Shown here: one piece after another, positions 42,801 through 51,879 of the stretch
How positions within the stretch are numbered: the stretch's first letter is position 1
Layout: every line of letters begins with the position of its first letter
Assembly: GCA_022826805.1 (NCBI GenBank)
Contig: JAJDUH010000047.1
Location: 1-64,000 of the forward strand
Direction: 5' to 3'
Source: Candidatus Poribacteria bacterium
GTDB lineage: Bacteria; Poribacteria; WGA-4E; WGA-3G
Length of the DNA stretch: 64,000 nt
Notes under the pieces: generated by a model
What the model was told of the DNA's origin: nothing
The model's database searches: none
What the model saw: the letters and a program-made list of their open reading frames with translations, nothing else
Translations under genes and position numbers: made by a program

Positions 42801-44313
42801 GCGAACGCGGATGTCGAGAAATCACAGCAGGTGGTGTATCATCGCCCATTGAACCGATTGCTTCCTTCGCTTCCGTTATCATCGGCTTGATAAATCGCTC
42901 TATATCCTCGGTCATATATCCGAAAGCTTTCTGATATATAGAAAGTTCGTCAGGGATGGTCTCGGTCGCAGCGGATATACCGGTATTTCCAGCGTGGAGC
43001 GTTACAGTTCCTTTCCGTACCCATTCAGCATAAGGTTTCTGAGTGGCAATGCTGTGTTTAATCTCCAAATCTTTTAGCAATGCGCCTTTCGATGTGTCCA
43101 CGGCAATCATTTGTCCCGGTCCCAAACGCCCTTTTTCAACGACCCGGCTCTCATCAAGTTCAAGGATACCTACCTCGGATCCCATGACAACCGTCCCGTC
43201 CTCTGTGACTTTATAGCGCGCCGGCCTCAATCCATTTCTATCAAGGCTTGCACCGACAATAACGCCATCTGTAAAAGCAACAGCAGCCGGTCCGTCCCAC
43301 GGTTCACTGACACATGAGAGATATTCATAACAAGCTTTCAACACGTCTGGCATATCAGGAATTTGTTCATAAGCCTCTGGCACCAAGCACATCATGGCGT
43401 GCAAGATGTTACGGTCAGAGTGCGTTAGCAACTCCAACACGTTATCCAAGCTCATTGAATCACTCCCTTTTGTGTTGATAATCGGAACGAGTTTTTGGAT
43501 ATGTTCATTCCAAAGAGGGGACTGTAAGTCGGCTTCGCGTGCTCGCATCCAATTTCGATTACCCATCAATGTGTTGATTTCACCATTGTGGGCAAGCATA
43601 TGGAAAGGTTGGGCGAGCATCCACGTGGAAGAGGTGTTTGTACTGTAGCGTTGATGGAAAACAGCAAGTGCCGCTTCAAAATCTGAATCTTTTAAGTCAA
43701 TATAAAATTGCACAAGCTGCGGTGCCACCAGTAAGCCTTTGTAGACAACTGTCCGATGTGAAAAAGAGGCAATATGGAATTCGTCATCAAGTGAAGCCGC
43801 CGCAACACGGTGTTCAAGTTCCTTACATATCAAATACAAGCGTTGCTCAAAATCGTCGTCGGGGACCTGCTCTGGCCGTCCCATCAACACCTGCTGAATG
43901 TTCGGTAGTGTTTCTAACGCCGTGGCACCGAGAGCAGCCGTGTTAACCGGCACCGAGCGCCACCCAAGGAGAGGGACCCCATATTGTTGCAAGATCTTTT
44001 CAACGAGCACCCGGCTCTGATGCTGTGCGTCGTCATCACGACCGGGTAGGAAAATCATCCCGACACCCAGATCTGTTATTGTGTCCAGGTGTACGCCGAG
44101 TTTCGCCAGATATTTTTCAAATAACTTCCCCGGGATTTGTGTTAAGATACCCGCGCCATCACCTGTTTTCGCATCAGCCGCCACTGCGCCCCGGTGTGTC
44201 AAATTTGTGACCGCTTGTGTCGCCATTTCAATAATCTCATGGCTTCGAATTCCAAAACGGTTCGCGACAAAACCAACGCCACAGGCATCCTTTTCATTTA
44301 GATCGTTATACAT
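39817..44313 (-). CDS. gltB: Glutamate synthase large subunit
   Basis: 1498 aa. It makes glutamate from glutamine and 2-oxoglutarate. The order is class II glutamine amidotransferase (catalytic Cys 11 in EKDACGVGF, exposed after removal of a short propeptide), central domain, FMN/iron-sulfur synthase domain (SLRHSVPGVPLISPPPHHD, then ARQCHLNTCPVGVATQ with the 3Fe-4S cysteines) and C-terminal GXGXG domain. The length fits the NADPH-type large subunit, but no gltD is adjacent, so electrons may come from ferredoxin or a distant subunit. The C terminus carries an unusual poly-proline plus Arg/Lys tail, encoded by a GGTGGC-type microsatellite at 39872-39892. Confidence 0.95.
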   Translation of the reverse strand: MYNDLNEKDACGVGFVANRFGIRSHEIIEMATQAVTNLTHRGAVAADAKTGDGAGILTQIPGKLFEKYLAKLGVHLDTITDLGVGMIFLPGRDDDAQHQSRVLVEKILQQYGVPLLGWRSVPVNTAALGATALETLPNIQQVLMGRPEQVPDDDFEQRLYLICKELEHRVAAASLDDEFHIASFSHRTVVYKGLLVAPQLVQFYIDLKDSDFEAALAVFHQRYSTNTSSTWMLAQPFHMLAHNGEINTLMGNRNWMRAREADLQSPLWNEHIQKLVPIINTKGSDSMSLDNVLELLTHSDRNILHAMMCLVPEAYEQIPDMPDVLKACYEYLSCVSEPWDGPAAVAFTDGVIVGASLDRNGLRPARYKVTEDGTVVMGSEVGILELDESRVVEKGRLGPGQMIAVDTSKGALLKDLEIKHSIATQKPYAEWVRKGTVTLHAGNTGISAATETIPDELSIYQKAFGYMTEDIERFIKPMITEAKEAIGSMGDDTPPAVISRHPRSLYSYFKQRFAQVTNPPIDSIRERLVMSLTTHLGRQHSLLTETPEHARLVRLPSPILTNTDLQALRELDIPDFQVATLSACFPVASGEQGLEDALETLCQRASKAVDAGKTLLVLSDKGVSADFAPIPMALAIGAVHHHLIREGKRMQTSLIAETGDAREEHHFAVLLGYGAAAINPYLAFSTIVQLAENGEFEELTAEKAIETYKETVEKGILKIMAKMGISAVSSYHGAQIFEALGINATVIDKCFTDTTSRLSGIGFAEIAAEALHFHTKAFSGDEGDVSLEEAGYFRFRRNGEFHAYNPTMFKALHKFVKGGKSEDYDKYATAVESGEPSSLRDLLAFKPSTPIPIEEVEPAEDIVRRFTTGSMSFGALSRETHETLAVAMNRLGAKSGSGEGGESSERYKRQPNGDLASSAIKQVASGRFGVTPTYLASARELEIKMAQGSKPGEGGQIPGHKVTAEIASLRHSVPGVPLISPPPHHDIYSIEDLAQLIYDLKQANPQAKVAVKLVSEFLVGTIASGVAKGYADVIQVSGHEGGTGASPLSSIKNAGTPWELGLAETQRALVQNELRDRVVLRADGGMRSGRDIVMAAMLGAEEYGFGTIAMVATGCVMARQCHLNTCPVGVATQDPALRAKYPGNPEMVVNFMLGVANEVRTILANLGHRALNDIIGRPELLQPIDLADYPKAATLNLSEILTPADPTGTQPRYHLQERNDREDIPLDDQILEDAAEAIAQKTSIRLSYPIRNTNRTVGARLSGEIAIRYGDAGLPDRTIQCNFEGSAGQSFGAFCISGIQFVLTGEANDYVGKGIAGGELIIKPAPTVSFQTYENTIIGNTVLYGATGGTLYAAGRAGERFCVRNSGATAVVEGVGDHGCEYMTAGMAVILGETGRNFGAGMTGGTVYVLDEKQEFEKKYNSDWVKLEKVTSETDIKNLMALIQNHAAYTGSQHAENILTNWEVFLPHFWKVVTPPPPPPPAPVQLKRRAATRRERKR

Positions 44314-44717
44314 TTGTAAGCTGACTCTCCATACATTCTTCTATGTTCTTTTACATTGGTATCCTAAAGCGAGTTTTCTTTTTACGCCTCGCTATCTTGT
44401 ATTTAATTGCAAGGAGGCGGTTCGCATGCCTCAACCCTGCTCTTTTTTATCAAGGGTACAAACAAAAAGCCGGAAAATGGACTTCGCTTTAAAGACTGGA
44501 TAGAACCTCTTGCGCGGCTTAGTTGGACGCTGGCTATTCGTATCCTACCGCAGATGGCGCGCACCAAGGTAAGAGAGCCATTGGCACCACCACACATGTG
44601 AGTCACACCGGCTTGGCGGGCTTATGTACTTCGGTCTTCAATTTTTGTCAAAATCATCTACTAACTTTAATATTATACTTTAATTCAAGCTGAAAGTCAA
44701 GAAAATTACCTTACCCC
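44314..44717. other. Intergenic region between gltB and the gamma-glutamyltransferase gene
   Basis: About 400 bases with no supportable gene. A 64-codon plus-strand frame here has no family features and looks accidental. The part next to gltB should hold its promoter (GAGAGTCAG lies ahead of the ATG), but no clear -35/-10 pair is seen. No terminator with a T-run is evident. Confidence 0.4.
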
Positions 44718-46328
44718 TTAATAACCAACCGCACAACCATCACGCCTTGGGTCTGAGCCTGCAACAAGCGTCTCAAAGGACGGATTGATAAAAATCGCCT
44801 GCCCACCACCAAAAAAAGTACTGCCAGGTATGACATGATGTCCTTTCAGTGCTAACGCAGCTTGGGCATTCATCGGAATACCCGTCTCCAGTATAATCCG
44901 AGAATCATCCATTATCCGAAACCGAGGGGCATCCAACGCATTTTGAACGTCCATATTAAAATCAACGAGATTACATACAAACTGCAAATGACCTTGCGTT
45001 TGCATCTGTCCTCCCATGACACCAAATGTAACCAAAGGCACCCCATTTTGAGCGATCATGCCGGGAATAATAGTGTGCAGCGTCCTTTTATGCGGGGCAA
45101 TACAGTTAGCATGATTTGGGTCAAGTGAGAAACCAGCACCTCGATTTTGCAACATGATACCTGTATCACCAGCAACCAAGTGTGAACCAAATCCAGCAAA
45201 GAGACTATTAATAAAGGAAATAACATTTCGCTCACTGTCAACCGCACAGAGATATACTGTATCACTTCCTACCGACGGAAGACCCGGACCCGGTTCCATA
45301 TTTGCCCGTTCCGATGAGATACGTGCCCGCTGGCTTTCTGTATAATCGTCAGAAAGCAGGCCAGTTACTGGTACATCTACAAATGTCGGATCTGTCACAT
45401 ATTTGTAGAGATCCGCGAATCCCAGCTTCATCGCCTCAATTGCGTAGTGCAGATGTTCAGAACTGTTATGCCCCATTCCGCTAAGGTCAAATCCCTCAAC
45501 AACGTTGAGTGCAAGCAGCGCAGCGATCCCCTGTCCATTCGGCGGAATCTCATAAACATCGTAGCCACGATAACTGGTAGAAATAGGCTCTACCCAATCC
45601 GAGCTGTGTTCAGCAAAGTCCTGCAGCGTAAACAAACCACCATTTTCATCAGAAAACTTTACAATTTTCTCGGCAATTTCGCCTTGATAAAACGCATCCC
45701 GTCCACCCTCCGCAATGCGTCGAAAACTCCTGGCAAGGTTTGGTTGTCGGAAGATTTCCCCTGGTGCCGGTGCCTTTCCATTCTTGAGATATGTTTTTGC
45801 CGTATCAGGATGTTGTGCCAACATCGCCGCGCTTTCTTGCCACGCGAGCGAAATTTGAGGACTCACTGGAAAACCTGTCTCTGCGTACGCAATAGCAGGC
45901 TGAAGCACCTCGGCTAACGACATCGTCCCGCATTCATCCAAGAGCGTCACCCACCCATCAATTGTCCCAGGCACAGTAACCGGATACATACTCCCGAAAG
46001 CAGGGAGGTCATCCAATCCCTGTTTGGTAAAGAATTCCAACTCCGCGGCATAAGGTGCCCTACCACTTGCATTTAAACCTCGGATCACGCCATCCTTAGG
46101 CTGATAAACCAACATAAATGCATCACCACCGATACCCGTTGACATCGGTTCAACGACGTTGAGTATTGCAGCAGTGGCAACCGCCGCATCAATAGCATTT
46201 CCACCATCACGTAGAATCTGTAATCCGCCTTGTGCTGCAAGCGGTTGACTTGTTGCAACAGCACCATGTTGGCAAATGACAGCTGAACGTCCAGGTCCAA
46301 ATTGGTTTGGACGATATCCATCAAACAT
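44718..46328 (-). CDS. ggt: Gamma-glutamyltransferase (GGT family)
   Basis: 536 aa N-terminal nucleophile hydrolase. The family signatures are present: ATSQPLAAQGGLQILRDGGN at the start, the AYETGFPVSPQ region, and the autoprocessing site with the nucleophile threonine in GSDTVYLCAVDSERN (about residue 345), followed by FGSHLVAGDTGIMLQNRG. It lacks an evident signal peptide, so it resembles the cytoplasmic YwrD-like branch rather than periplasmic Ggt. The ATG at 46328 is preferred because GGAGG stands 7 bases upstream; the frame is open further. It may act on glutathione or other gamma-glutamyl compounds. Confidence 0.88.
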   Translation of the reverse strand: MFDGYRPNQFGPGRSAVICQHGAVATSQPLAAQGGLQILRDGGNAIDAAVATAAILNVVEPMSTGIGGDAFMLVYQPKDGVIRGLNASGRAPYAAELEFFTKQGLDDLPAFGSMYPVTVPGTIDGWVTLLDECGTMSLAEVLQPAIAYAETGFPVSPQISLAWQESAAMLAQHPDTAKTYLKNGKAPAPGEIFRQPNLARSFRRIAEGGRDAFYQGEIAEKIVKFSDENGGLFTLQDFAEHSSDWVEPISTSYRGYDVYEIPPNGQGIAALLALNVVEGFDLSGMGHNSSEHLHYAIEAMKLGFADLYKYVTDPTFVDVPVTGLLSDDYTESQRARISSERANMEPGPGLPSVGSDTVYLCAVDSERNVISFINSLFAGFGSHLVAGDTGIMLQNRGAGFSLDPNHANCIAPHKRTLHTIIPGMIAQNGVPLVTFGVMGGQMQTQGHLQFVCNLVDFNMDVQNALDAPRFRIMDDSRIILETGIPMNAQAALALKGHHVIPGSTFFGGGQAIFINPSFETLVAGSDPRRDGCAVGY

Positions 46329-46356
46329 CCTATTCCTCCTACTTTCGACTATCACC

Positions 46357-46385
46357 ACTGTAGCATGCTTTGCCTTTTTTGTCAA
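46357..46385 (-). promoter_or_regulatory. Promoter of the gamma-glutamyltransferase gene
   Basis: On the minus strand TTGACA (46380-46385), a 17-base spacer and TACAGT (46357-46362), about 30 bases ahead of the start codon. Confidence 0.65.
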
Positions 46386-46514
46386 ATTGCCTGCCGTAGG
46401 CATACGGTGCTATGTAGGTGCGTTAATTCACTGTGTATCCAAAATGTTTATCCCTTTAAAAGGATACAGAAACTATGGGGCAATTGAGTAGCGGTGCTGT
46501 CAAATCACATCAAT

Positions 46515-46543
46515 TTGACAACCTCCAGATTTCGTGATAAAAT
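46515..46543 (+). promoter_or_regulatory. Promoter of lpdA
   Basis: TTGACA (46515-46520), a 17-base spacer and TAAAAT (46538-46543), 30 bases before the ATG at 46573: a near-consensus sigma70-like promoter. Confidence 0.75.
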
Positions 46544-46572
46544 TAATTCCATTTGATATAGTAGGAGGAGTT

Positions 46573-47961
46573 ATGTCTACGTATGATGTCGGAATCATTG
46601 GTGGAGGACCAGGAGGATACGTCGCAGCCATCAAAGCTGCACAACTTGGTGGTACCGTCTGCCTCATAGAAAAAGGAGAGTGGGGCGGTACCTGCCTGAA
46701 CCGAGGGTGTATCCCAACGAAAACCCTTTTTGCTGTCGCTAACCTCGCAACACAGATTCAGGAAGCGTCTGCCTTCGGCGTGCATATTGGTGGTGAGGCA
46801 ACAATTGATTATCCCCAAGTATTGACACACAAAAACTCAGTCATCCAGCAGCTGGAAGGCGGTATTGCACAACTATTGAAAGCCAACAAGGTTGACATCC
46901 ATAAAGGAACAGCAGAACTTATTAATAAAAACACGATTGAGGTCAATAAACCCGACGGTACAACTGAGCAGCTACACGCGAAAAATGTTATCATTGCTAC
47001 AGGTTCAGAACCTGCAGAACCACCTATCTTTGAAATTGATGAGGACCAAGTCTTAACAACAACAGGCATCCTTAACGTCACAGAACTCCCTGAAAGCCTA
47101 TTAATCGTTGGCGGTGGGGTTTCTGGATGCGAGTTCGCGTCCATCTTTAACGCCTTCGGTTGCCGTGTGACTATCCTGGAACTCCTCCCCACAATCTTAG
47201 CAACCGAAGATGTTCAAGTTATCCGACACACGCAACTATTCATGAAGCGAAAAGGTATCACCATCCATACCGGTGCGAAACTCACCCACGTAAAAAAATC
47301 AGACACACATGTCACAGCAGTGCTCGAATCCGGTGAAGAGATCACAGCACAAAAGATGCTTGTTTCAATCGGGAGACGCTACAACACAGATGGCATAGGT
47401 TTAGAAAAGGTTGGCGTTCGCACGGAAGGCGGAAAAATCGTTGTGGATGCCCAGATGCAAACAAACATCCCCGGTATTTACTCGGTCGGTGATGTCGCCA
47501 GTCGATACCTGTTAGCACACGTCGCCTCGGCAGAGGGAAAAGTAGCGGCACAAAACTGTCTCGGTGACAGCGTTGAAATGGATTACCAAGTCATTCCGTG
47601 GTGTGTTTTCACCTTACCTGAAATTGGACATGCTGGTATGACAGAAGAAGAAGCAACAACCGAGGGTTACGAGGTGAAGGTAGGTCGATTTCCTTATGCA
47701 GCGAATGGAAAGGCGTTAGGACTGCGCGAGACAGATGGATTTGTTAAAATTGTCTCCGATACCGATAGCGGAGATATCCTTGGTGTCCATATCGTTGGCG
47801 CGCATGCCTCAACCCTTATCCATGAAGCCGCTGTTGCAGTCCGCATGGGTGCCACTGCAAGCGACATCGCACACACCGTTCACGCACATCCAACCCTTTC
47901 AGAAATGATAATGGAATCTGCTGAGTCAGTGGATGGAAAAGCAATTCATAGCTTGCATTAA
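46573..47961 (+). CDS. lpdA: Dihydrolipoyl dehydrogenase
   Basis: 462 aa FAD flavoenzyme (E3) that reoxidises lipoamide in 2-oxoacid dehydrogenase or glycine cleavage complexes. The FAD-binding motif is GIIGGGPGGYVAA, the redox disulfide GGTCLNRGCIPTK (Cys 40-45 region), the NAD-binding motif LLIVGGGVSGCEFASIF, and the C-terminal active-site histidine lies in AHPTLSEMIMESA. GTAGGAGGAG directly before ATG 46573 fixes the start. No E1 or E2 genes are nearby. Its stop overlaps the end of the convergent kinase gene by 4 bases. Confidence 0.95.
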   Translation: MSTYDVGIIGGGPGGYVAAIKAAQLGGTVCLIEKGEWGGTCLNRGCIPTKTLFAVANLATQIQEASAFGVHIGGEATIDYPQVLTHKNSVIQQLEGGIAQLLKANKVDIHKGTAELINKNTIEVNKPDGTTEQLHAKNVIIATGSEPAEPPIFEIDEDQVLTTTGILNVTELPESLLIVGGGVSGCEFASIFNAFGCRVTILELLPTILATEDVQVIRHTQLFMKRKGITIHTGAKLTHVKKSDTHVTAVLESGEEITAQKMLVSIGRRYNTDGIGLEKVGVRTEGGKIVVDAQMQTNIPGIYSVGDVASRYLLAHVASAEGKVAAQNCLGDSVEMDYQVIPWCVFTLPEIGHAGMTEEEATTEGYEVKVGRFPYAANGKALGLRETDGFVKIVSDTDSGDILGVHIVGAHASTLIHEAAVAVRMGATASDIAHTVHAHPTLSEMIMESAESVDGKAIHSLH

Positions 47962-48863
47962 AAATGGACAGCTTCTTTTAATTCATCATACCGCGACGAA
48001 ATCTCAGAAAACTGAACACACTTTTGCCGGTTAACACTGAAATCCTCAATGTTAAAGGAGGCAATAACCGTCCCATAAATCATAGCGCTGCGTATCGTCG
48101 CCTCGGAAGTATCTCCAACAGCTGCGATATAGCCCATCATGCCACCAGCAAAACTATCCCCCGCCCCTGTGGGATCTGTTACCCGTGTGAGCGGATACGC
48201 CGGAGCACTGAAGAACGATGATTTAGTAACACTGATTGCGCCGTGTTCCCCCTTTTTGACGATAACACGTTTTGGACCATAGCGCAGAATCGCTTGTGCT
48301 GCCCGCATCAAATTGGAATCACCGATGAACAATTGTGCCTCACTATCGTTCAAGACGAGCACATCCACGCGTGCTAAAAGTGCTTCTAATGCCTCCCGCT
48401 CCTCATTAATCCAAAAATCCATGGTATCACAAACAATAAGTTTTGGATCCGTCGCTTGTTCTATGATACTCAACTGCAACACTGGCGAATTATTTGCCAA
48501 AAAAAGATAGGGAGCCTTTTTGTAAGCATCAGGCAAAACAGGATGGAAATCACTAACAACATTTAATTCCGTGAAAAGTGTATCTCGCACGTTAAAATTT
48601 TCGGCATAACGACCACCCCATCGAAACGATTTGCCGTTAGCAATCCGCTCCAGACCTTGGAGATCAATACCTTGGGTTTCAAGGAAGTTGGTATACGAGC
48701 GCGGAAAATCAGCACCAATAACGCCAACAAGTTGGACAGAACTCTTAAAAAAATTCGCCGCGACAGCAGCATAGACACCAGAACCACCAAGCACGTCTTC
48801 AACCCGGTTGCTTGGCGTTTCTACTGTATCTAAAGTAACCGTCCCGACGATCAAAACGCCCAT
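47958..48863 (-). CDS. PfkB-family (ribokinase/adenosine-kinase-like) sugar kinase
   Basis: 301 aa. The PfkB signatures are a GGSGVYAAVAANFF motif near residue 30 and the phosphate-binding and catalytic DPTGAGDSFAGG at about 230 (Asp 237 region). The substrate cannot be read from sequence. The position at the end of the metK-ahcY run suggests it may phosphorylate adenosine or a related nucleoside made from S-adenosylhomocysteine. The last bases overlap the convergent lpdA stop. Confidence 0.85.
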   Translation of the reverse strand: MGVLIVGTVTLDTVETPSNRVEDVLGGSGVYAAVAANFFKSSVQLVGVIGADFPRSYTNFLETQGIDLQGLERIANGKSFRWGGRYAENFNVRDTLFTELNVVSDFHPVLPDAYKKAPYLFLANNSPVLQLSIIEQATDPKLIVCDTMDFWINEEREALEALLARVDVLVLNDSEAQLFIGDSNLMRAAQAILRYGPKRVIVKKGEHGAISVTKSSFFSAPAYPLTRVTDPTGAGDSFAGGMMGYIAAVGDTSEATIRSAMIYGTVIASFNIEDFSVNRQKCVQFSEISSRYDELKEAVHF

Positions 48864-48914
48864 ATTTTAAACCTTTGTCTCCCAAATGTGCGTAGACCGA
48901 GTCCTTTTCTAAAA

Positions 48915-49145
48915 TCAGAAAGGCCCCGGTCTATTTTTATTTTCGCGTAATGCGCGAATGACTCGCCGCAGACGACGCACGAAAATCACACCGAGCACGA
49001 TAACTACTGGATACTGCAAAAAACCCAAGAATCTTATGAGTGCCGGAGGAAGCTGGACCTGCTGAGAATGCGCCATCCAGATTGGTAATAACAGTACTGC
49101 CGACAGGAGTAGTATGCCCCCCTCCAAAATCTCTGATTTCTTCAT
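48915..49145 (-). CDS. Small membrane protein of unknown function
   Basis: 76 aa. MKKSEILEGGILLLSAVLLL begins a first membrane helix (about residues 8-26); a second lies at about 45-62 (YPVVIVLGVIFV), followed by a basic Arg-rich tail. The frame continues upstream into the end of ahcY, so the start is uncertain; ATG 49145 or 49157 with GGGGTG nearby is most plausible. It lies between ahcY and the kinase in the same direction. No family recognised. Confidence 0.5.
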   Translation of the reverse strand: MKKSEILEGGILLLSAVLLLPIWMAHSQQVQLPPALIRFLGFLQYPVVIVLGVIFVRRLRRVIRALRENKNRPGPF

Positions 49146-49209
49146 AAAGCACCCCATAAACGGACAACGCCCTAAAACGGTATCTGCGACAGTTAAAAGA
49201 AAAACGGTA

Positions 49210-50472
49210 TTAAGTCCCCATTTCCCACGAGTTAAGGTATTTCTCTTGTTCCGCTGTGAGCGTATCAATTTCAATGCCAAACGCTTGCAGTTTCAACTGT
49301 GCTACAGTTTCGTCAATAGATTTAGGGACATCATACACCTGAATTTCAAGATTATCACGGTTCTTAGCAATGTACTCAACAGACAACGCCTGATTTGCAA
49401 AGCTCATGTCCATGACACTCGCTGGATGCCCTTCCGCCGCAGCGAGATTCACCAACCGACCTTCACCGACGAGATAGAGTTTCCTTCCATCGGCGAGTGT
49501 ATACACATCTACATAGGGACGTGCACTTCCTTTATCAACACTCAATTTTCCCAGCATCGGGATATCAATTTCAACATCAAAATGACCAGAATTCGCGATA
49601 ATCGCGCCATCCTTCATCGACTCAAAATGTTCCTTGCGTAAGACATGAATATCCCCTGTAAGCGTCACAATCAAATCCGCTTCTTGAACTGCCTCCAACA
49701 TCGGCATGACCCGGAATCCATCCATCACCGCTTCTAATGCTCTCAATGGATCGACCTCAGTTACGACAACGTTCGCACCTAAACCGCGCGCCCGACTGGC
49801 GACGCCTCTACCGCACCATCCATAGCCCGCCACAACAACCGTCGTCCCAGCAATCAGGAGGTTAGTCGCCCTGATAATACCATCAAGGGTACTCTGTCCT
49901 GTACCGTATCGGTTATCAAAGAAATGTTTTGTGTCAGCATCATTGACAGCAATAATAGGGTATCTCAGAACCCCTTCGGCTGCCATACTTCTGAGTCGGA
50001 TGACCCCGGTGGTTGTTTCTTCTGTTCCAGCGACGACTTGTTCAATTAACGACGGATTGGTTTCTTCAGAGTGGAGCCTTGAGACAAGATCTGCCCCATC
50101 GTCCATAGTGATTGCGGGTTGCATATCAAGAGCAGCCTCAATGTGTTTATAATACGTCTCTGTATCCACGCCGTCAATTGCAAAAACGCCGATCTTCTCA
50201 TCAACAACGAGAGAGGCAGCAACATCATCTTGCGTGCTAAGCGGGTTTGATGCACAGACAACCGCCTCTGCACCACCTGCTTTCAGTGTCTTCATCAAAT
50301 TCGCTGTTTCAGTGGTAACGTGTAGACACGCAGCTATCCTTAACCCTTCCAAGGGACGTTCATTTTCAAATCTCGCACGAATGGAATCCAGCACTGGCAT
50401 GAATCGGTTCGCCCAATCAATTCGTTGTTTTCCTGTTGACGCGAGTTCTGTTGTTTTTATGTCGTAGTTCAT
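49210..50472 (-). CDS. ahcY: Adenosylhomocysteinase
   Basis: 420 aa NAD-dependent hydrolase splitting S-adenosylhomocysteine into adenosine and homocysteine, which keeps methyltransferases running. Signatures: [20 protein letters not shown]-like region with [37 protein letters not shown], the NAD motif [13 protein letters not shown] and [11 protein letters not shown]. It has the short bacterial/archaeal form without the extra 40-residue loop. ATG 50472 follows AAGGAAAG. It starts 43 bases after metK, so both are probably co-transcribed. Confidence 0.95.
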   Translation of the reverse strand: MNYDIKTTELASTGKQRIDWANRFMPVLDSIRARFENERPLEGLRIAACLHVTTETANLMKTLKAGGAEAVVCASNPLSTQDDVAASLVVDEKIGVFAIDGVDTETYYKHIEAALDMQPAITMDDGADLVSRLHSEETNPSLIEQVVAGTEETTTGVIRLRSMAAEGVLRYPIIAVNDADTKHFFDNRYGTGQSTLDGIIRATNLLIAGTTVVVAGYGWCGRGVASRARGLGANVVVTEVDPLRALEAVMDGFRVMPMLEAVQEADLIVTLTGDIHVLRKEHFESMKDGAIIANSGHFDVEIDIPMLGKLSVDKGSARPYVDVYTLADGRKLYLVGEGRLVNLAAAEGHPASVMDMSFANQALSVEYIAKNRDNLEIQVYDVPKSIDETVAQLKLQAFGIEIDTLTAEQEKYLNSWEMGT

Positions 50473-50514
50473 CACTTTCCTTTTTCTTCACAAGTGTTTT
50501 TAATTTTGTTTTAA

Positions 50515-51639
50515 CTACCGGAGTTTTTCGACGTAATCGGTTTCTTCCCAAGTAAAGCCAGGTTCTTCGCGTCCAAAATGCCCGTACGCAGCAGTATTTT
50601 GATAGATAGGCTGACGTAAGTTCAACCGTTCAATAATGCCGAGCGGGGTCAAATCGAAATGTGCGTTGACCAGCTCCATGAGGGCTTCATCATTACCTGT
50701 ACCAAAGGTATCCACCATAACGGAGATAGGATCTTTTCTCCCGATTGCATAAGAAATTTGAATTTCACAGCGTTCCGCGTGTCCGGCAGCAACAAGGTTT
50801 TTGGCAACGTGTCGCGCTGCATAAGTGGCACTTCGATCTACTTTAGTTGGATCTTTCCCAGAGAGAGCACCCCCACCATGCCTCCCCATACCACCATACG
50901 TATCGACAATAATTTTTCGCCCGGTCAATCCAGCATCACCTTGCGGCCCTCCCGTCACAAAACGTCCAGTTGGATTGATATGATATTTAATGTCTGGGCT
51001 TCGGAGATGCTCAGGTATAATTTTTTTGATAACTTCTTCAATAATTCCTTCTTGGAGTTGGATATCCACAACATCAGGACTGTGTTGTGACGAGATAACA
51101 ACCGTGGTGACAGCCTTAGGTTTGCTGTCAGCATATTCAACGGTTACCTGAGATTTCCCATCGGGACGGATAAAAGGAAGGGTGCCATTTTTACGAACTT
51201 TTGCCAAACGTCGTGTCAATTGATGTGCGAGTGTAATCGGCAATGGCATTAATTCCGGCGTTTCGGTGCATGCATATCCAAACATTAAGCCTTGATCGCC
51301 TGCACCACCTGGGTTTACACCCATCGCAATATCGGGGGACTGCTTATCAATAATACTCAACACAGCACTGCGTTCAGCATCAAAACCGTATTCAATATCG
51401 GTGTACCCGATATCGGCAAGTACGCGCCTGGCAATTTGTTTATCGTCATAGTTTGCAGTCGTCGTGATCTCGCCAGTAATAACAGCAAGTCCAGTCGTGA
51501 CCAAAGTCTCACAGGCGACTCTACCCATAGGATCGGCTGCAAGTATAGCATCAAGCACCGCATCAGAGATTTGGTCCGCTATTTTGTCCGGATGTCCTTC
51601 AGTGACAGATTCGGACGTAAACAGAAAATTTTTGCTCAA
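50515..51639 (-). CDS. metK: S-adenosylmethionine synthetase
   Basis: 374 aa. It makes S-adenosylmethionine from methionine and ATP. The hallmarks are [20 protein letters not shown] at the N terminus, [12 protein letters not shown] (methionine loop) and [17 protein letters not shown] in the phosphate-binding region. The conserved N terminus shows that translation begins at TTG (51637-51639), with GGGAGA upstream; no ATG fits. The 240 bases before it contain a strongly folded segment, which could control this gene. ahcY follows in the same direction. Confidence 0.96.
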   Translation of the reverse strand: MSKNFLFTSESVTEGHPDKIADQISDAVLDAILAADPMGRVACETLVTTGLAVITGEITTTANYDDKQIARRVLADIGYTDIEYGFDAERSAVLSIIDKQSPDIAMGVNPGGAGDQGLMFGYACTETPELMPLPITLAHQLTRRLAKVRKNGTLPFIRPDGKSQVTVEYADSKPKAVTTVVISSQHSPDVVDIQLQEGIIEEVIKKIIPEHLRSPDIKYHINPTGRFVTGGPQGDAGLTGRKIIVDTYGGMGRHGGGALSGKDPTKVDRSATYAARHVAKNLVAAGHAERCEIQISYAIGRKDPISVMVDTFGTGNDEALMELVNAHFDLTPLGIIERLNLRQPIYQNTAAYGHFGREEPGFTWEETDYVEKLR

Positions 51640-51725
51640 TTCCGGGTCTCCCAGTCTACGTATGTATTTTTACACCGCCTCACAGTCTCCAAGCTTTTCG
51701 CATAAGAGATAGAAGGGTAGGTCCA

Positions 51726-51855
51726 TGGATCCACCCCTACACACAAAATAACGAAAACGGGCGTGCACAAGAACCTCTTCTACATCCAAATGTAGACATC
51801 TCTGTAGCGAGGTTTCGTTTTGCACTCCCGTTTCCGCACCAAAAGCGTGGATCCA
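51726..51855 (-). ncRNA. Candidate structured leader RNA of metK
   Basis: Nested inverted repeats fill this segment: TGGATCCAC (51726-51734) with GTGGATCCA (51847-51855); 51753-51767 with 51821-51835 (13 of 15 pairs); AACCTC (51772-51777) with GAGGTT (51809-51814); TCTACAT (51779-51785) with ATGTAGA (51790-51796). A second CTGTAG near 51803 competes with the innermost stem. It lies between rpsA and metK on the minus strand. It does not show the conserved core of the SAM-I riboswitch. A dispersed palindromic repeat is the alternative. Confidence 0.5.
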
Positions 51856-51879
51856 ATTAGGGTGAAGATACAAAGGACG

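Noticed and set aside
44407-44601. 64-codon plus-strand frame between gltB and the gamma-glutamyltransferase gene
   Set aside because: No supporting start signal beyond a chance AAGGAGG and no family features; opposite to both neighbours.
51670-51873. 67-codon minus-strand frame between rpsA and metK
   Set aside because: It coincides with the nested inverted repeats, has no Shine-Dalgarno site and no family features; folding rather than coding explains the sequence.
51640-51879. SAM-I riboswitch in front of metK
   Set aside because: The conserved core segments (the GGCAACC-type region and k-turn) are not found; only generic nested stems are visible.
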